From Paramacrobiotus metropolitanus (lineage: Eukaryota; Tardigrada; Eutardigrada; Parachela; Macrobiotidae), in NCBI RefSeq assembly GCF_019649055.1, contig NW_026570393.1, positions 144,053 through 208,052 on the forward strand: 64,000 nt of DNA. The letters run 5' to 3'. Positions 10,456 through 20,569 of this stretch are shown here, piece by piece. The translations under genes and the position numbers were made by a program. The number at the start of each line of letters is the position of its first letter. Position 1 is the first letter of the stretch. Under the pieces are notes generated by a model that was not told the DNA's origin, ran no database searches, and saw only the letters and a list, made by a program, of their open reading frames with translations.

Positions 10456-13400
10456 TGGCGCTCCTGGGTGGATACCTTTAAACTAGCCGACTTCTTAATA
10501 AGTTCTTTTCCATGCTCGTACGGATGTTTTCGGATAGCAACGAATTTTGTGACTCTGTGGCTGATTATTTTCTCGGACTTACCGCTACCACAAGTAAGTG
10601 TACTGACCTTTGTCTTTTCTACCGGTAAAAGCGAAACTGGCTACAAACGGCAAATCTGCCAAGCAAAAAAGTAATCCGAGCAAAAACGCAACGGATAAGA
10701 AGCAGCCTACATTGCACAGGCGAAATAGTGATAGTGAATTAACTTCACCAACGCAAATCGGACACACATTACGAAGCCGTGGTCCAGCAGACGATTCTTG
10801 GGAGTTACCTCCTTATCGCGCAAAAAAAGCAGCAAAAATGTCTACTACAGACGAGAAAACAAAAGAAATGTCCGAAGGTTTTCAGAAACTCAGCATGGTG
10901 TTAACAGAGGCACCGGCGAGTGGGCCCCTGTTGAACGTTGACAAATTCGACCCCGTGAAACACAGCGCCACCGAATGGCTGAAAGAATTTGAGGAAGCAT
11001 GCAGTCTTTCGAACTGGATCGAAGCCACACGTATAGCACGATTTGCATTTTATCTTGCTACCGGCGCAGCCAAGCAGTGGTATGAGCTGACAAAAATTAA
11101 TCACACCACTTGGACAATACTGAAGAAAGCGTTTCTGGCAGAATTCGTCCCTGAAGACGAAAAGTGGCGCATTTTTGAGAAATTAACAAAGCGAAAGTTT
11201 AAGCCTTAAAGCGGGACACTTGTCGTATATTACTACGATATCATCCATTTTTGTCAAAAATATGACAATACAATGGACAACAAGGTCAAAATGCATTACT
11301 TACTGCAGGGATTAGACTCGCACTTACGCAATCATATGGCACTGTTAGGCCTGCAGACACCAGAAGAATTTCTTGAAAAATTTAAGAAATTTAATTTTGA
11401 TCATACAGCAGAGAGCGGAACCGCTTCAAATCTTGCTGTGTTAACAGTGGCCGCTTCAGAGCCCGAAGCACCGGCAACCAGCTCGACACCGGCTCCTGCT
11501 CCGGCACCTGCTGCCGGAGCATCAGTTCGGCAATTTACCATTCGCTGACGTTATGAACATTAATCACGCTGAAATTAATTATAACTCTGCTTCACCCATT
11601 ATATGCAATGTGAAACTTGACGAATACAAAACTTCTGCTGTTATTGATTCTGGCGCTGCTGTTAGCATTATTGATTACAGTTTACTTGCTCATCTGAAAA
11701 ATAAAAATATTTCGGTTTACACTGGACCTCCTTTGCGTGGTATTACAACGCAATTATTGCAACCTGTAGGCACGGTTCACGCCGAAATTGAAGTAGCCGG
11801 CCAGTCACAGACGATACCATTAATAATTATCGAAAATTATGAAAAGAAATTACTACTCGGTAACAACTACTTAGTGACAGACTTAGTTATTAATTACTAA
11901 ACTCGGTCAGTACATTCATTTCAACATAGCGGTACCACACCATTTACCAGTCACAAACAAACCCGGTTAGTTGCACAGAGCAAAGTGCACATTCCAAGCG
12001 GACATACAGCGCTTATACCGTGTGAAATCGCTAACGCTAACATTTCACACGGAATACCGGTAAACCAAATCGATTTTCTGATTACACCGTCGCATCGCTT
12101 GCGTTTTCATAAATAATTGTACGTATCACATTCGCTTACCCGTACGAATGGCAGCGCATGTTTCGTCTCGGTAGCTAATTTCGGCAACCGCAGCCAAGTG
12201 ATCCCGAAAGGGTACACTATCGGCTCAGCTGAACCTGTCGTCGTTGAAACAATTGACACCCAGTACAGTAGTTGTAATGAAGAACTGGAGAATTCACTTG
12301 CGCAAATCCAGTTCGGTAGCGGAGTTACTGCTACGCAGCAGTTACAAATCAAAAATATTCTCCGCAAATACCCAGACTGCTTTACCACAAAAGAACATCC
12401 GATTGGCACAATAGCGTCAGCCGAACACCGTATCAATACCGGCGATAACATGCCCATTTCCCGCGCACCTTACCGCCGTTCCTGGGCGGAACGTATACTG
12501 ATCAAAAACGAGGTGCAACAGATGCTTGAAAAGGGAATCATATCCCAATCTCCGAGCCCTTGGAGCTTCCCGATTGTACTGGTCACAAAAAAAAGACGGT
12601 ACAATACGATTCTGCGTTGACTTTCGCTCGCTTAACGCGATTACCAAGCGGGATGTCTATCCTATTCCAAGGCTTGACGACGCACTAGACCGCCTTAGCG
12701 GAAGCCTTTACTTCTCTTCCATTGACATGCTTAGTGGCTATTGGCAAATCCCGGTACACTCGACTGACTGCGAAAAAACAGCGTTCATCACTCCTGATGG
12801 ATTATATCAATTCAATAAAATGCCGTTTGGATTGTCCAACGCTGGTGCGACTTTCCAGCGAACAATGGACAGAATTCTCTCGGAATTCCGTTGTGATTTT
12901 TGTATTGTGTACATAGACGATGTACTAATTTTTTCAAAAAGTTTTACTGATCATTTGCACCACTTAAATTTAGTATTTGCCAAATTGTCCGCAGCCGGCG
13001 TGGTCATTAAGCCATCAAAGTGTCTGTTCGCGACCGACGAGGTCACTTATTTGGGACACATTATCTCAGCCGCTGGTATACAACCAGACTCGGCTAAATT
13101 AACGGCTGTGCAACTGTACGAAGCACCGACAAATGTAACTGACGTAAAATCCTTTCTCGGGCTATGCTCGTATTTTCGAAGATTTGTGAAAAATTTCGCA
13201 CAAATAGCTGAACCCTTACTCAGCTAACTAAAAAGTCAAATCAGTTCATATGGAGCGATGCACAATGGGACGCTTTTAATAAATTGAAATTTTCATTAAT
13301 AAACGCTCCATTACTGGCAGATTACGATCACACGGCAGTGATCGAAGTCCACACAGATGCCTGTGGGTATGGCCTTGGTGCTTGCCTGATCACAAAGGCC

Positions 13401-15175
13401 GATGGTGTCGAACGCGTAATAGCTTATGCGAGCCGAACTTTACTGCCTGCTGAAACTCTGTACACCACGACCGAACTTGAATGTCTTGCTGTGGTTTTTG
13501 CAATAAACAAATTTCGACCATATCTACACGGTCGGTATTTTAAGGTAGTAACTGATCATTGCGGCCTCTGCTGGCTCATGACAAAGCGCGAATTAACAAG
13601 CAGACTATCCCGTTGGAGTTTACTGCTACAGCAATACAACTTTGACATTGTATATCGAAGCGGGCTGAAACATCAAAACGCTGATGCGCTTTCACGCCAT
13701 CCGGTCGAACGCGCCGACTGTGACTCACATGATGAAATTGAAAATGTGCTAGTTTATACTATTACGAACTTCTGCATTACCGATCAGCAGCAATCTGATA
13801 AGCACTCTCAACGAGTGATCGAGCTGATCAAGCGTGGCGACAGCGCTAAAAGCAAAAATTACCGCTACGAAAATAATGTACTCTATCGTAAAACGATTGA
13901 GGACGGCGGTGAGAAACTACTGGTTGTCGTACCAGATGGTTTACGCATGGCTATACTTCAAGCCTGCCACGATGCGCCCACTGCCGGCCATCTCGGATTC
14001 TGGAAAACGTGGCACCGCGTACACACGCGCTACTGGTGGCCGCGCATGCTGCGACATGTACGCCGGTACGTACAAGGTTGCGTACCCTGTCAGACACGAA
14101 AGTTACCGCAACAAAAACCGAGTGGCATCATACAAGCTGCTCCCGTAGGAACACCATTCGCAATGGTTGGCGTGGACGTGTTTGGTCCACTACCAAAGTC
14201 ATCCAAAGGGAATCAGTACATTGTAGTCGCTACAGATTACTTGTCCAAATGGGTTGAAACTAAAGCGATATCCGCTCAGACCGCACTGACGGTCGCGTCA
14301 TTTCTCATGATTCAGGTATTTCTACGGCACGGGGCCCCACAAACCCTTGTCTCCGACCAAGGAGGACCACTCTTATCTGCTGTGACACAAGAAATACAAA
14401 GTACTTGCAACGATGCTTACGTTTTACACTAATGAAAAGCAGAAAAACTGGGATGATTGTCTTCCTTACATTACTGCAGCCTACAACACGGCTAAACAAT
14501 CATCTACGGGATATTCCCCATTCTACGTGTTGCACGGACGCGAGTGCAGATCACCAGTTGACGTGGCAATGGCTGCACTACCAGCCGCAGATATTGCGAA
14601 CATGAAAGAGTACACACAATCCATCGTGCAAAATATTACTGATATACAAGAACTTGCCCGGCAGAATATTCTTCAAGCACAGAATGGATATTTACTATCA
14701 GCAAAAAACAAGCGGACAGCCCGAGAATTCAAAATCGGCGAACTAGTCCTTTTGTGCACACCGGTGACACCGGTTGGTTTATCACTAAAGCTTGTCTATC
14801 ATTTCCACGGTCCATACCGAATACTTAGCAGACCAAATAAACTGAATTATACCATTGAGTCTGTAACAAAGAAAAACCGAGGCAAAAATACGCTCACAGT
14901 CCATGTGAAGCGACTCAAACTTTTTACAGAACCGTTTACGGAAAAGGACCTCGAAACAGATAGTGATGGTACATGGAATGTCGCCGTCGACGAGCGGATG
15001 TGGAGGAAGAAGCCGTCCAACGGCCTGCAGCAACACCGGAAATACTTCCTGCCAGCCCTCAACACGAACCTGATGAGAGCGAAGAGACTCCACGTACCGC
15101 ATACAATCTACGTTCCCGGAAACCGCGATCCTCCTAACGGGAAATGCCGGGACGGCATTGTTTTAACAAAGAGAC

Positions 15176-15400
15176 TGTCATGTTAGCTGATTCACTTATA
15201 TGACTAACCGCTCTTGTTTCTTGTTAACTTTTCTATAAGTCATTAAGGTTTGTTACTTTTACTTTATATCTGATTTCCTATCCCTTTCCATCCTTATTTT
15301 CTCTGTGTATATAATCAACTTGTACTGAGCGTACAAGTCAGTCTGGTGTTGAATTGCATTAAACTACGGAAATTCCAAATGTTATACGAGTAACATTTCA
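15176..15400 (+). repeat. Right LTR of the gypsy element
   Basis: The LTR is 225 bp and preceded by a short purine-rich tract (ACAAAGAGA) that could serve as polypurine tract. It carries the same TATA-like box and hairpin as the left LTR. Confidence 0.93.
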
Positions 15401-15659
15401 AAAGCAGGCGCGAGAATTTGAAGAAAGGAAGATGGAGCAAGAAAAACAGCTAAGAGAGAAAGCAATGGAACAAGAAAAGGAGCTTCGAAGTGCAGAAGAT
15501 CAGCGAAAGTACACAATTCGCATGCGCGAACTAGATTTGCAAGAACGGGAGATCGCCTGCAGAGAGCGTGAAAATGCTTTGAAAGAGAAAATGAGTTATA
15601 ACTAGATATGTTGATTTGAACTCCAAGTTGTAATAAAATAAGCACAGCAGCACACGACT

Positions 15660-16739
15660 TTATTCATCGAACGTTACCAAATACTCTTCCAGACTAGGTG
15701 GCTCCAGATCAAAATACCGGCTAGCCTGATTGTGGTGTAGACAATTATGACAGTTGATTAGTATGACAGCCATACGATATAATTTGTTGATGGGATTAAT
15801 GTACATCCGCATCTGTTTTTTAGAATCAAGAAACGCAAATTTAGAAACAACCTCTTTAAAGCCCCACTCGACAGGCTCCCTTACCCGAGACATAGCTTTA
15901 TTTAATGCTTTTTTTCGACGATCATTCAGTACTTCTACTTTTGAGAATGGCTTCTTCACAAGTTCTCCTCTTCCGTATCCGGAGTCACCATAAAGACAGA
16001 ATCTGTCAGGACCAGCAAACGTCGTAAATTTTTGCTGCAGCGCGTCCAGAACCTTGCTGGAGGTTAGGACGGTGCTGTCATGCATGGAGCCTCGGTGTCC
16101 GCCGTACAAACTGCCGATCATCCCATTTGGCAGTAACACAGCTTGCCACTTGGACCAATGGTGACGCTTGTGTCCACTAAAACACTGGCGCTGATAGTGT
16201 TTAGGGCGGCTGATTGGACGTGCAGTCCCGTCGATGAAGCCAAAACATCCGCGTAAAACACCACCTTTTGCGGCTATGGCGCCAGCAAACATAATGAAAT
16301 CCTCCACGGTAAGCCAGGTCTGATTCCATTCTTCCACAAGCCATCTAAATGTCTTGTCGATGTGGTTTAGCACCCACATAAAAATTTGGCATAAACTGCT
16401 TTCGGAACGTCCAAAAAACATACGCAGATCAATCCACCGTGAAGGGTACACAAAACGACGCAGCAAAATGCACAGAGCTTCTACCCCGGACACACGGTCA
16501 CGGGTTGTTGTGATGACGACATCAGGGATCAAGAGGCGCTTTCGGAGATCTTCGATCTGGGGCATGGTAAAGCGAAAATACCGCCAGCTTTCTCGTTCAG
16601 TAAAAACTCTGGGATCAAAAGCGAAGGGAATCCAGTCATCGCGTAGCTTCCGCTTTTTTAGTATGCATAAGAGCAAAAGAAACCTACGCCTAGAGATCAA
16701 TTTGCGTTTGTAGAGCAAAAAAAGATAAACGAATTTCAT
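15660..16739 (-). CDS. Harbinger DDE transposase (HARBI1-like, DDE_Tnp_4)
   Basis: This is the nuclease that cuts and rejoins the transposon. The frame opens upstream to 16820, but the Met at 16739 (MKFVYLFLLYKRK) is the better start because the 81 extra bases are a tandem GATTTCCAGAATAC repeat; this gives about 359 aa. The N-terminal half is a helix-turn-helix-like region with LCILLRRFVYPSRWIDLRMFFG. The catalytic core shows the first Asp in GFIDGTARP, then HGHRGSMHDS-type GGHRGSMHDS, the second Asp in YGDSGYGRG, and the Glu in EPVEWGFKEV, so the DDE triad is present. The frame is unbroken and of normal family length. It could still be active in trans on related elements. Confidence 0.88.
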   Translation of the reverse strand: MKFVYLFLLYKRKLISRRRFLLLLCILKKRKLRDDWIPFAFDPRVFTERESWRYFRFTMPQIEDLRKRLLIPDVVITTTRDRVSGVEALCILLRRFVYPSRWIDLRMFFGRSESSLCQIFMWVLNHIDKTFRWLVEEWNQTWLTVEDFIMFAGAIAAKGGVLRGCFGFIDGTARPISRPKHYQRQCFSGHKRHHWSKWQAVLLPNGMIGSLYGGHRGSMHDSTVLTSSKVLDALQQKFTTFAGPDRFCLYGDSGYGRGELVKKPFSKVEVLNDRRKKALNKAMSRVREPVEWGFKEVVSKFAFLDSKKQMRMYINPINKLYRMAVILINCHNCLHHNQASRYFDLEPPSLEEYLVTFDE

Positions 16740-16815
16740 TTTCAAGATTTCCAGAATACGCGCAAAGATTTCCAGAATACAGAAAGATTTCCAGAATACT
16801 CGCAACGGGTCAGAA
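16740..16815. repeat. Short tandem repeat GATTTCCAGAATAC
   Basis: The word AGATTTCCAGAATAC occurs three times (about 16746-16762, 16765-16781 and 16784-16800) with short spacers, just upstream of the transposase start. A fourth partial form CAAGATTT precedes it. Confidence 0.75.
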
Positions 16816-17156
16816 AGCAATCAGAAATTCAGTCACCAGCATATCCTCTGGCATGCGTGTCAATTTTCCACAAACGTGATCAACACAACATTTAAATATC
16901 AGAATAACACTTTCTAAAAACGAATCTCAAAAGTGTCAGTTCCAGATTTACAGAGACAAAAACACAAGACAATAATAATTACAAAAATACAAGACAGTTA
17001 ATGGTGTTGTAAGTGTAATATGCAGCTTGACAGGAATGAAAAGTCAATGGTTTGCATAAGCGTTGTGTTAAGTGAGGCCGTGCAAAATCATGATTACGAT
17101 TTTTTTACCATAACCGTATGTTATGTGGTAAGAGATGGTTAAGGTATGGCTATGGT

Positions 17157-17485
17157 GTCTCTGCTGAAAACTTCTATTTATTAACGACACCCTTTACTGC
17201 AATTTCGGGAGGTGACCTTATTTCCCAAACAACAAAGGGGAGGTGCGCTTATTACGATGGAAACCACAAATTCGAATAATTACGGCATTCTGTACTACTG
17301 TACTATAACATACAATTGTTAGCATGTCGAGCAAACTGTATGTTACAACAAATATTACAGTACAGTATATGAGTGAGCATAAAGTGTACCTGGTTTCCGT
17401 CCGCTTAGCTACCCGTAAACCTACGGCTATGACTTTTATATTTTATAGTAACTAACACCACATACTTAAAACGGCACATTCGTCT
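17157..17485. other. No gene seen
   Basis: This is flanking sequence between the Harbinger right end and the next retroelement relic. No ORF or repeat is recognised. Confidence 0.5.
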
Positions 17486-17977
17486 TTGAACGAAGTGATT
17501 CGGAGAAGCTTAGTCACCGCCAATACACCGGCTGTACTTGAACCGCGAGGGACCAGTGACGTCGATGAGCGGCGGCCGGATGGTGTATCACAGCTGCCTT
17601 GGAGAAACGGAAGGAGACTTGCCTGGGATGTGACGTGCGTGGACACGTTGGCCCTGTCTAATGTAATCAGCAGCAGTACAAAGGCGGGGGAAGCAGCCAA
17701 AAAAGCGGAAGAAGAGAAGCGCCGGAAATATGAGTATTTATTTAACGAGTACGATTTTGTTGCGTTAGCTTTTGAGACTTTTGGTGTCGTTGGCCCAGCA
17801 TGTTTGAAGTTTCTACGCGAACTGGGCATGAGGATAATGGATGCTGCTGGAGAACGACGCTCTTTCGAGTTTCTGATGCAGCGACTTAGCATTGAAATAC
17901 AGCGGGGAAATGCGCTGTCTGTAACGTCGACCGTTCCACGTTCGGACGATCTTAATGCTGTTTATTTTGTTTTGTAA
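17486..17977 (+). pseudogene. Retroelement-type C-terminal domain relic (copy 1)
   Basis: An open frame without a credible ATG encodes the conserved C-terminal module seen, as I recall, in many invertebrate retroelement-derived ORFs. Landmarks in order: an N-terminal I-R-R-x-L-V-T helix, AVLEPRGTS, RRPDG, LPWRNGRRLAWDVTCVDT, then KAGEAAKKAEEEKRRKY, FETFGVVGP, FLRELG, and MQRLSIEIQRGNALS. The RPD...WDVT pattern resembles a PD-(D/E)XK nuclease core, but this is inference. The frame is uninterrupted to a stop at 17977 and is followed by AATAAA at about 18021, so this looks like the 3' end of an inserted retro-copy. No reverse transcriptase precedes it here. A second, damaged copy lies at 28383-28730. 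Confidence 0.65.
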
Positions 17978-18957
17978 TGTTACCGAATGTGATGCTTATA
18001 ACTATGTGTGCCAACTAAACAAATAAAATTTTGGAAACGGCACAGGGTCGCAGGCCTAAATGATTCACGCTTACGCTGTTACCCCGGCGGTTTGTCTTGC
18101 GACATGATATTCTCTTTTGTTGCTGTCGGCACTTCCGTCTTAACAGCTCTGAGTAAAGGATCAGCTTGAAGACAGAGTGTTCAAAACTCTGTCCATAATT
18201 AATTGTAACTCAGTTATGATTCATTATGCTCTGCCGCCAAGCCGACAGAGTGTTGAACATGAACTATTTCTCCGACCGTTGTCTATCTATCGTTATATCT
18301 CTATAGCTAGCTATCTAACTTAACGGAAACGTAGAGGACGATATACCGGCCAGCTCATTTTGAATCATATACTGCTCTCAGTGCTCTGTACAGTATAGTA
18401 GCAATGTGAGTGCAAACGGAAAGACCTGGCTACAAGATATACTGTATGCTTAGCGCGGACGGTTTCGTGTGGAAATGATTCCTCTCGGATGGCGGCATAG
18501 TTAAGACTTGGGACCATGTCCACACGATGATCTCCGGTAATTATGGCCGGTGACCAGAAACCGTTGACGCATAACCCGAAAATCTATCCTCGGCTTCTGT
18601 AAAAGGCATCATCTCCCATCGAGCAACCCGCTGCAACATATTTCTACCACAGCGTCAAAATCTAGTGGCTTCTTGGATGCTTTATTTCTCCACAAGACGA
18701 TGCCACACATTTCGGGAGCACGAAAAAAAATCCCTCTTCATAATTGCATCGGAACTCTCTTAAATTTCGTTGGATTAAGGCAACTAGGGCCATGAAGTAC
18801 TAACAATTTTGCTCTGTCGCGAATATTCTAATGAACTCAGTATCTTATGATCTCAATTTCATAATGCCGGAGATAATGTAGCCGGCGATACGGTATGCCG
18901 GCGATACTATTAGAGCGGATTGCTGAGTACTATAGAGGCTGACTCTTTGACATCTCC
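17978..18957. other. No gene seen; small hairpins
   Basis: No convincing ORF. A perfect hairpin GACAGAGT-GTTCAAA-ACTCTGTC lies at 18171-18193, and the same word GACAGAGTGTTGAA recurs near 18243. The short word GCCGGCGATAC is repeated at about 18879 and 18897. Confidence 0.45.
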
Positions 18958-19542
18958 ATGTGCCATAATGCCAGCGCGACGTCGAAGCGTCCTTTTTATA
19001 CGGAACAACGAACTGACACGTTCAAAGTGGGAGAAGAAGTTTTCACGCACCATCACCCGGCACCCCGTTGGAAGCCAGAGACAACTGCGGAGATTTACCC
19101 GTGGTACCTGGTCATCAAGTGGGGTCGGGGTGAGAAGACATGTCGCGTGACACGGGGCAGTGTGGTGCGCACCAAAGACATCGTGCAGCGTGGCCAGAAC
19201 GTGATCGCTGACGTGGACGACCGATTCGAGGGTGGATTGTATGATGCTCAGCTCACAGGTAGAAGTGTTATACATGGGTTCAAGAAAGGATACATGCGGC
19301 GTGTGTATGGAGATGCGGAGTGCTTTGGTCAAAAAGTCAGACCCTGGAGCAACCGGTTTCCTACGAGCGGTACCTTCCGTCTAGCTGATGCTGATGGAAG
19401 AGCAAGTCCTATCAAGGAAGATGGGTCACGCGAACTAACCCGAGTTGAACATGGTTTAATGTCCAGTGCTGACAGAATGCCAGCAAGGAGGCTATTATTT
19501 TGTTCCGTTGCGAATGTTATTTCAAAAGGCTGCTACCGATGA
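18958..19542 (+). CDS. Unrecognised ORF (194 aa), doubtful
   Basis: This is an ATG-started frame of 194 codons. The middle part is plausible protein (FKVGEEVF, YPWYLVIKWGRG, VTRGSVVRTKDIV, DVDDRFEGGLYDAQL) and reminds me weakly of the C-terminal region of integrases or of a chromo/Tudor-like fold. I cannot name a family. The last 60 residues look like read-through. The minus strand is also open over much of this stretch (18910-19332). Could be a retroelement fragment or chance. Confidence 0.3.
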   Translation: MCHNASATSKRPFYTEQRTDTFKVGEEVFTHHHPAPRWKPETTAEIYPWYLVIKWGRGEKTCRVTRGSVVRTKDIVQRGQNVIADVDDRFEGGLYDAQLTGRSVIHGFKKGYMRRVYGDAECFGQKVRPWSNRFPTSGTFRLADADGRASPIKEDGSRELTRVEHGLMSSADRMPARRLLFCSVANVISKGCYR

Positions 19543-20445
19543 TTTTTGCTTTGTACACTTTGGATTCTGGTTCGGCTAGCCAAGCCCGAACCATCTGTCC
19601 AGCCTTCCCGTTTTCATATGTAGTTCCTGCTGTGATCCCTGCTTCCTTAAAATTACCTTCAGGTTTGGCAGAAAACGAAGGAGAGTGTTTACCAAGTTGG
19701 AAATATTGCTTCGGAAATCTTATATGTGCTACTCGTTATGCCAAGCAAGGGCTTTAACTTTTATACAGTCACAATGAATCTGACATGACTGAAGTAAATA
19801 TAACTAATAGCAGTAACTAGCACTAACTACTAGCACCAATTTTATATATATCCTGTCAGAGAACCGCTCACTCGAGGCGGTAGACACCTCTCGTGGCTTG
19901 CTCTGTCGCCCGCACGCTTATGGCCACGCCATTCGTGCCGCTCATATACGCTGATAACGTCAGCGTATACTTTGTCTACGCTGACCAATCAGCGTTCGCT
20001 ATGCACTTTGGAGGTGTGGCCTAGCGCTTAACAAGCAGCGTGTATTGAGCAAGGTTTTGCAAAATCAGACGGCTTATTCAGTACGGTTCAGCTCCGCGCG
20101 GTCTAATAGCACCGCAACTAACGCATTTTCAGGAACCAGTTTTTGCACAAGGTGGTTGAAACCAGTTTTTCCTGGGGGTCTGTAACTTATAATTTGCGCA
20201 TATTTGTAGAATGGTATTGAATATAACTGCGGCATCTAATAAAACATTTCATGTGACCATTGCATCACGAAGCAGGGTGGTGGCGCATACAATAATTGAC
20301 GACTCACCTTAAAAAAGAAGAGACCGTACGTATTTCGCTGATAAGCCGTTTTAAATGTATATACTTCCGTTCTTGAGCGTTTTGGTTAATCAAGCGAGCG
20401 TTTTTAAGTTGTAGTGCGTCACGCAAAGAGCTGGGTCCCCGGGGT
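19543..20445. other. Gene-free; palindromic sequence near 19.95 kb
   Basis: No gene is supported. At 19945-19969 a perfect 10-bp stem TATACGCTGA...TCAGCGTATA encloses TAACG, followed by a CCAAT-containing word GACCAATCAGCG at about 19982. These could be the end of an unrecognised element or a promoter, but nothing downstream supports a gene. Confidence 0.4.
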
Positions 20446-20521
20446 CCAGGGGCCAAGCCCCTGGCCGGGGTTTGGGGCGGAGCCCCAATAAGCAGGGGGT
20501 GCGGGGGGCTGCGCCCCCCGC
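20446..20521. repeat. Three consecutive GC-rich triloop hairpins
   Basis: Three perfect hairpins lie in a row. CCAGGGGC-CAA-GCCCCTGG is at 20446-20464, TTGGGGC-GGA-GCCCCAA at 20472-20488, and GCGGGGGGC-TGC-GCCCCCCGC at 20501-20521. Stems are 8, 7 and 9 bp and each loop is 3 nt. The cluster stands just before the satellite array. A related hairpin with the same geometry is at 4986-5006. Confidence 0.9.
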
Positions 20522-20569
20522 TGAAGCAATTGAGAAGGTACCACAAAATTCATCAGTACTTACCAGTCC

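Larger units (their letters stand above)
10232..15400 (+). mobile_element. Ty3/gypsy LTR retrotransposon fossil (young, broken)
   Basis: This is an LTR element of about 5.17 kb inserted in the Harbinger Myb gene. The 224- and 225-bp LTRs differ at about three positions, begin TGTCA and end TTTCA, and are flanked by a 4-bp direct duplication AAAG (10228-10231 and 15401-15404). A TGG-starting primer-binding-like site follows the left LTR. Parts in order: a Gag-like region (about 10.6-11.5 kb), an aspartic protease with a DSGAAVS motif (about 11.6-11.9 kb), reverse transcriptase with YIDD (about 12.3-13.2 kb), RNase H, an H2C2 integrase zinc module and integrase core (about 13.3-14.9 kb). The reading frames show roughly half a dozen breaks, so it is a fossil despite its young LTRs. 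Confidence 0.92.
9417..15605 (+). pseudogene. Harbinger Myb/SANT-like accessory protein gene, interrupted
   Basis: In Harbinger transposons this protein binds the transposon ends and helps bring the transposase to the nucleus and DNA. Exon 1 (9417-9587) encodes an acidic N-terminus and a trihelix-like stretch with RRNRFTAELDLLVAEE and NPRECWEKIAENL. A 71-bp GT-AG intron (9588-9658) follows with phase conserved. Exon 2 continues with a helical region, a Ser/Asp/Glu-rich linker and a basic RRQRQKRTR patch. The gene then meets the LTR element at 10231 and resumes at 15405 with a highly charged Glu/Lys/Arg coiled-coil tail ending at 15605. One in-frame TAA lies at 9857-9859. Inactive as a gene both through that stop and through the insertion. 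Confidence 0.8.
9024..17156. mobile_element. Harbinger/PIF DNA transposon, split by a gypsy insertion
   Basis: The element carries the two genes expected of an autonomous Harbinger: a Myb/SANT-type DNA-binding protein on plus and a DDE transposase on minus, converging tail to tail with about 55 bp between stop codons. The ends look like inverted repeats: ACCGTAGCCATAC...ACCAT at 9024-9045 and its approximate complement at 17135-17156. Both ends have subterminal palindromes, for example TAACCATAC-T-GTATGGTTA at 9037-9055 and ACCATACAA...TTGTATGGT near 9082-9104. The expected 3-bp target duplication is not clear. Without the 5.17-kb LTR insertion it would be about 3.0 kb, normal for the family. 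Confidence 0.85.

Noticed and set aside
18910-19332. 140-codon minus-strand ORF opposite the 194-codon plus ORF
   Set aside because: No domain or plausible protein pattern; the plus frame is slightly better but also doubtful.
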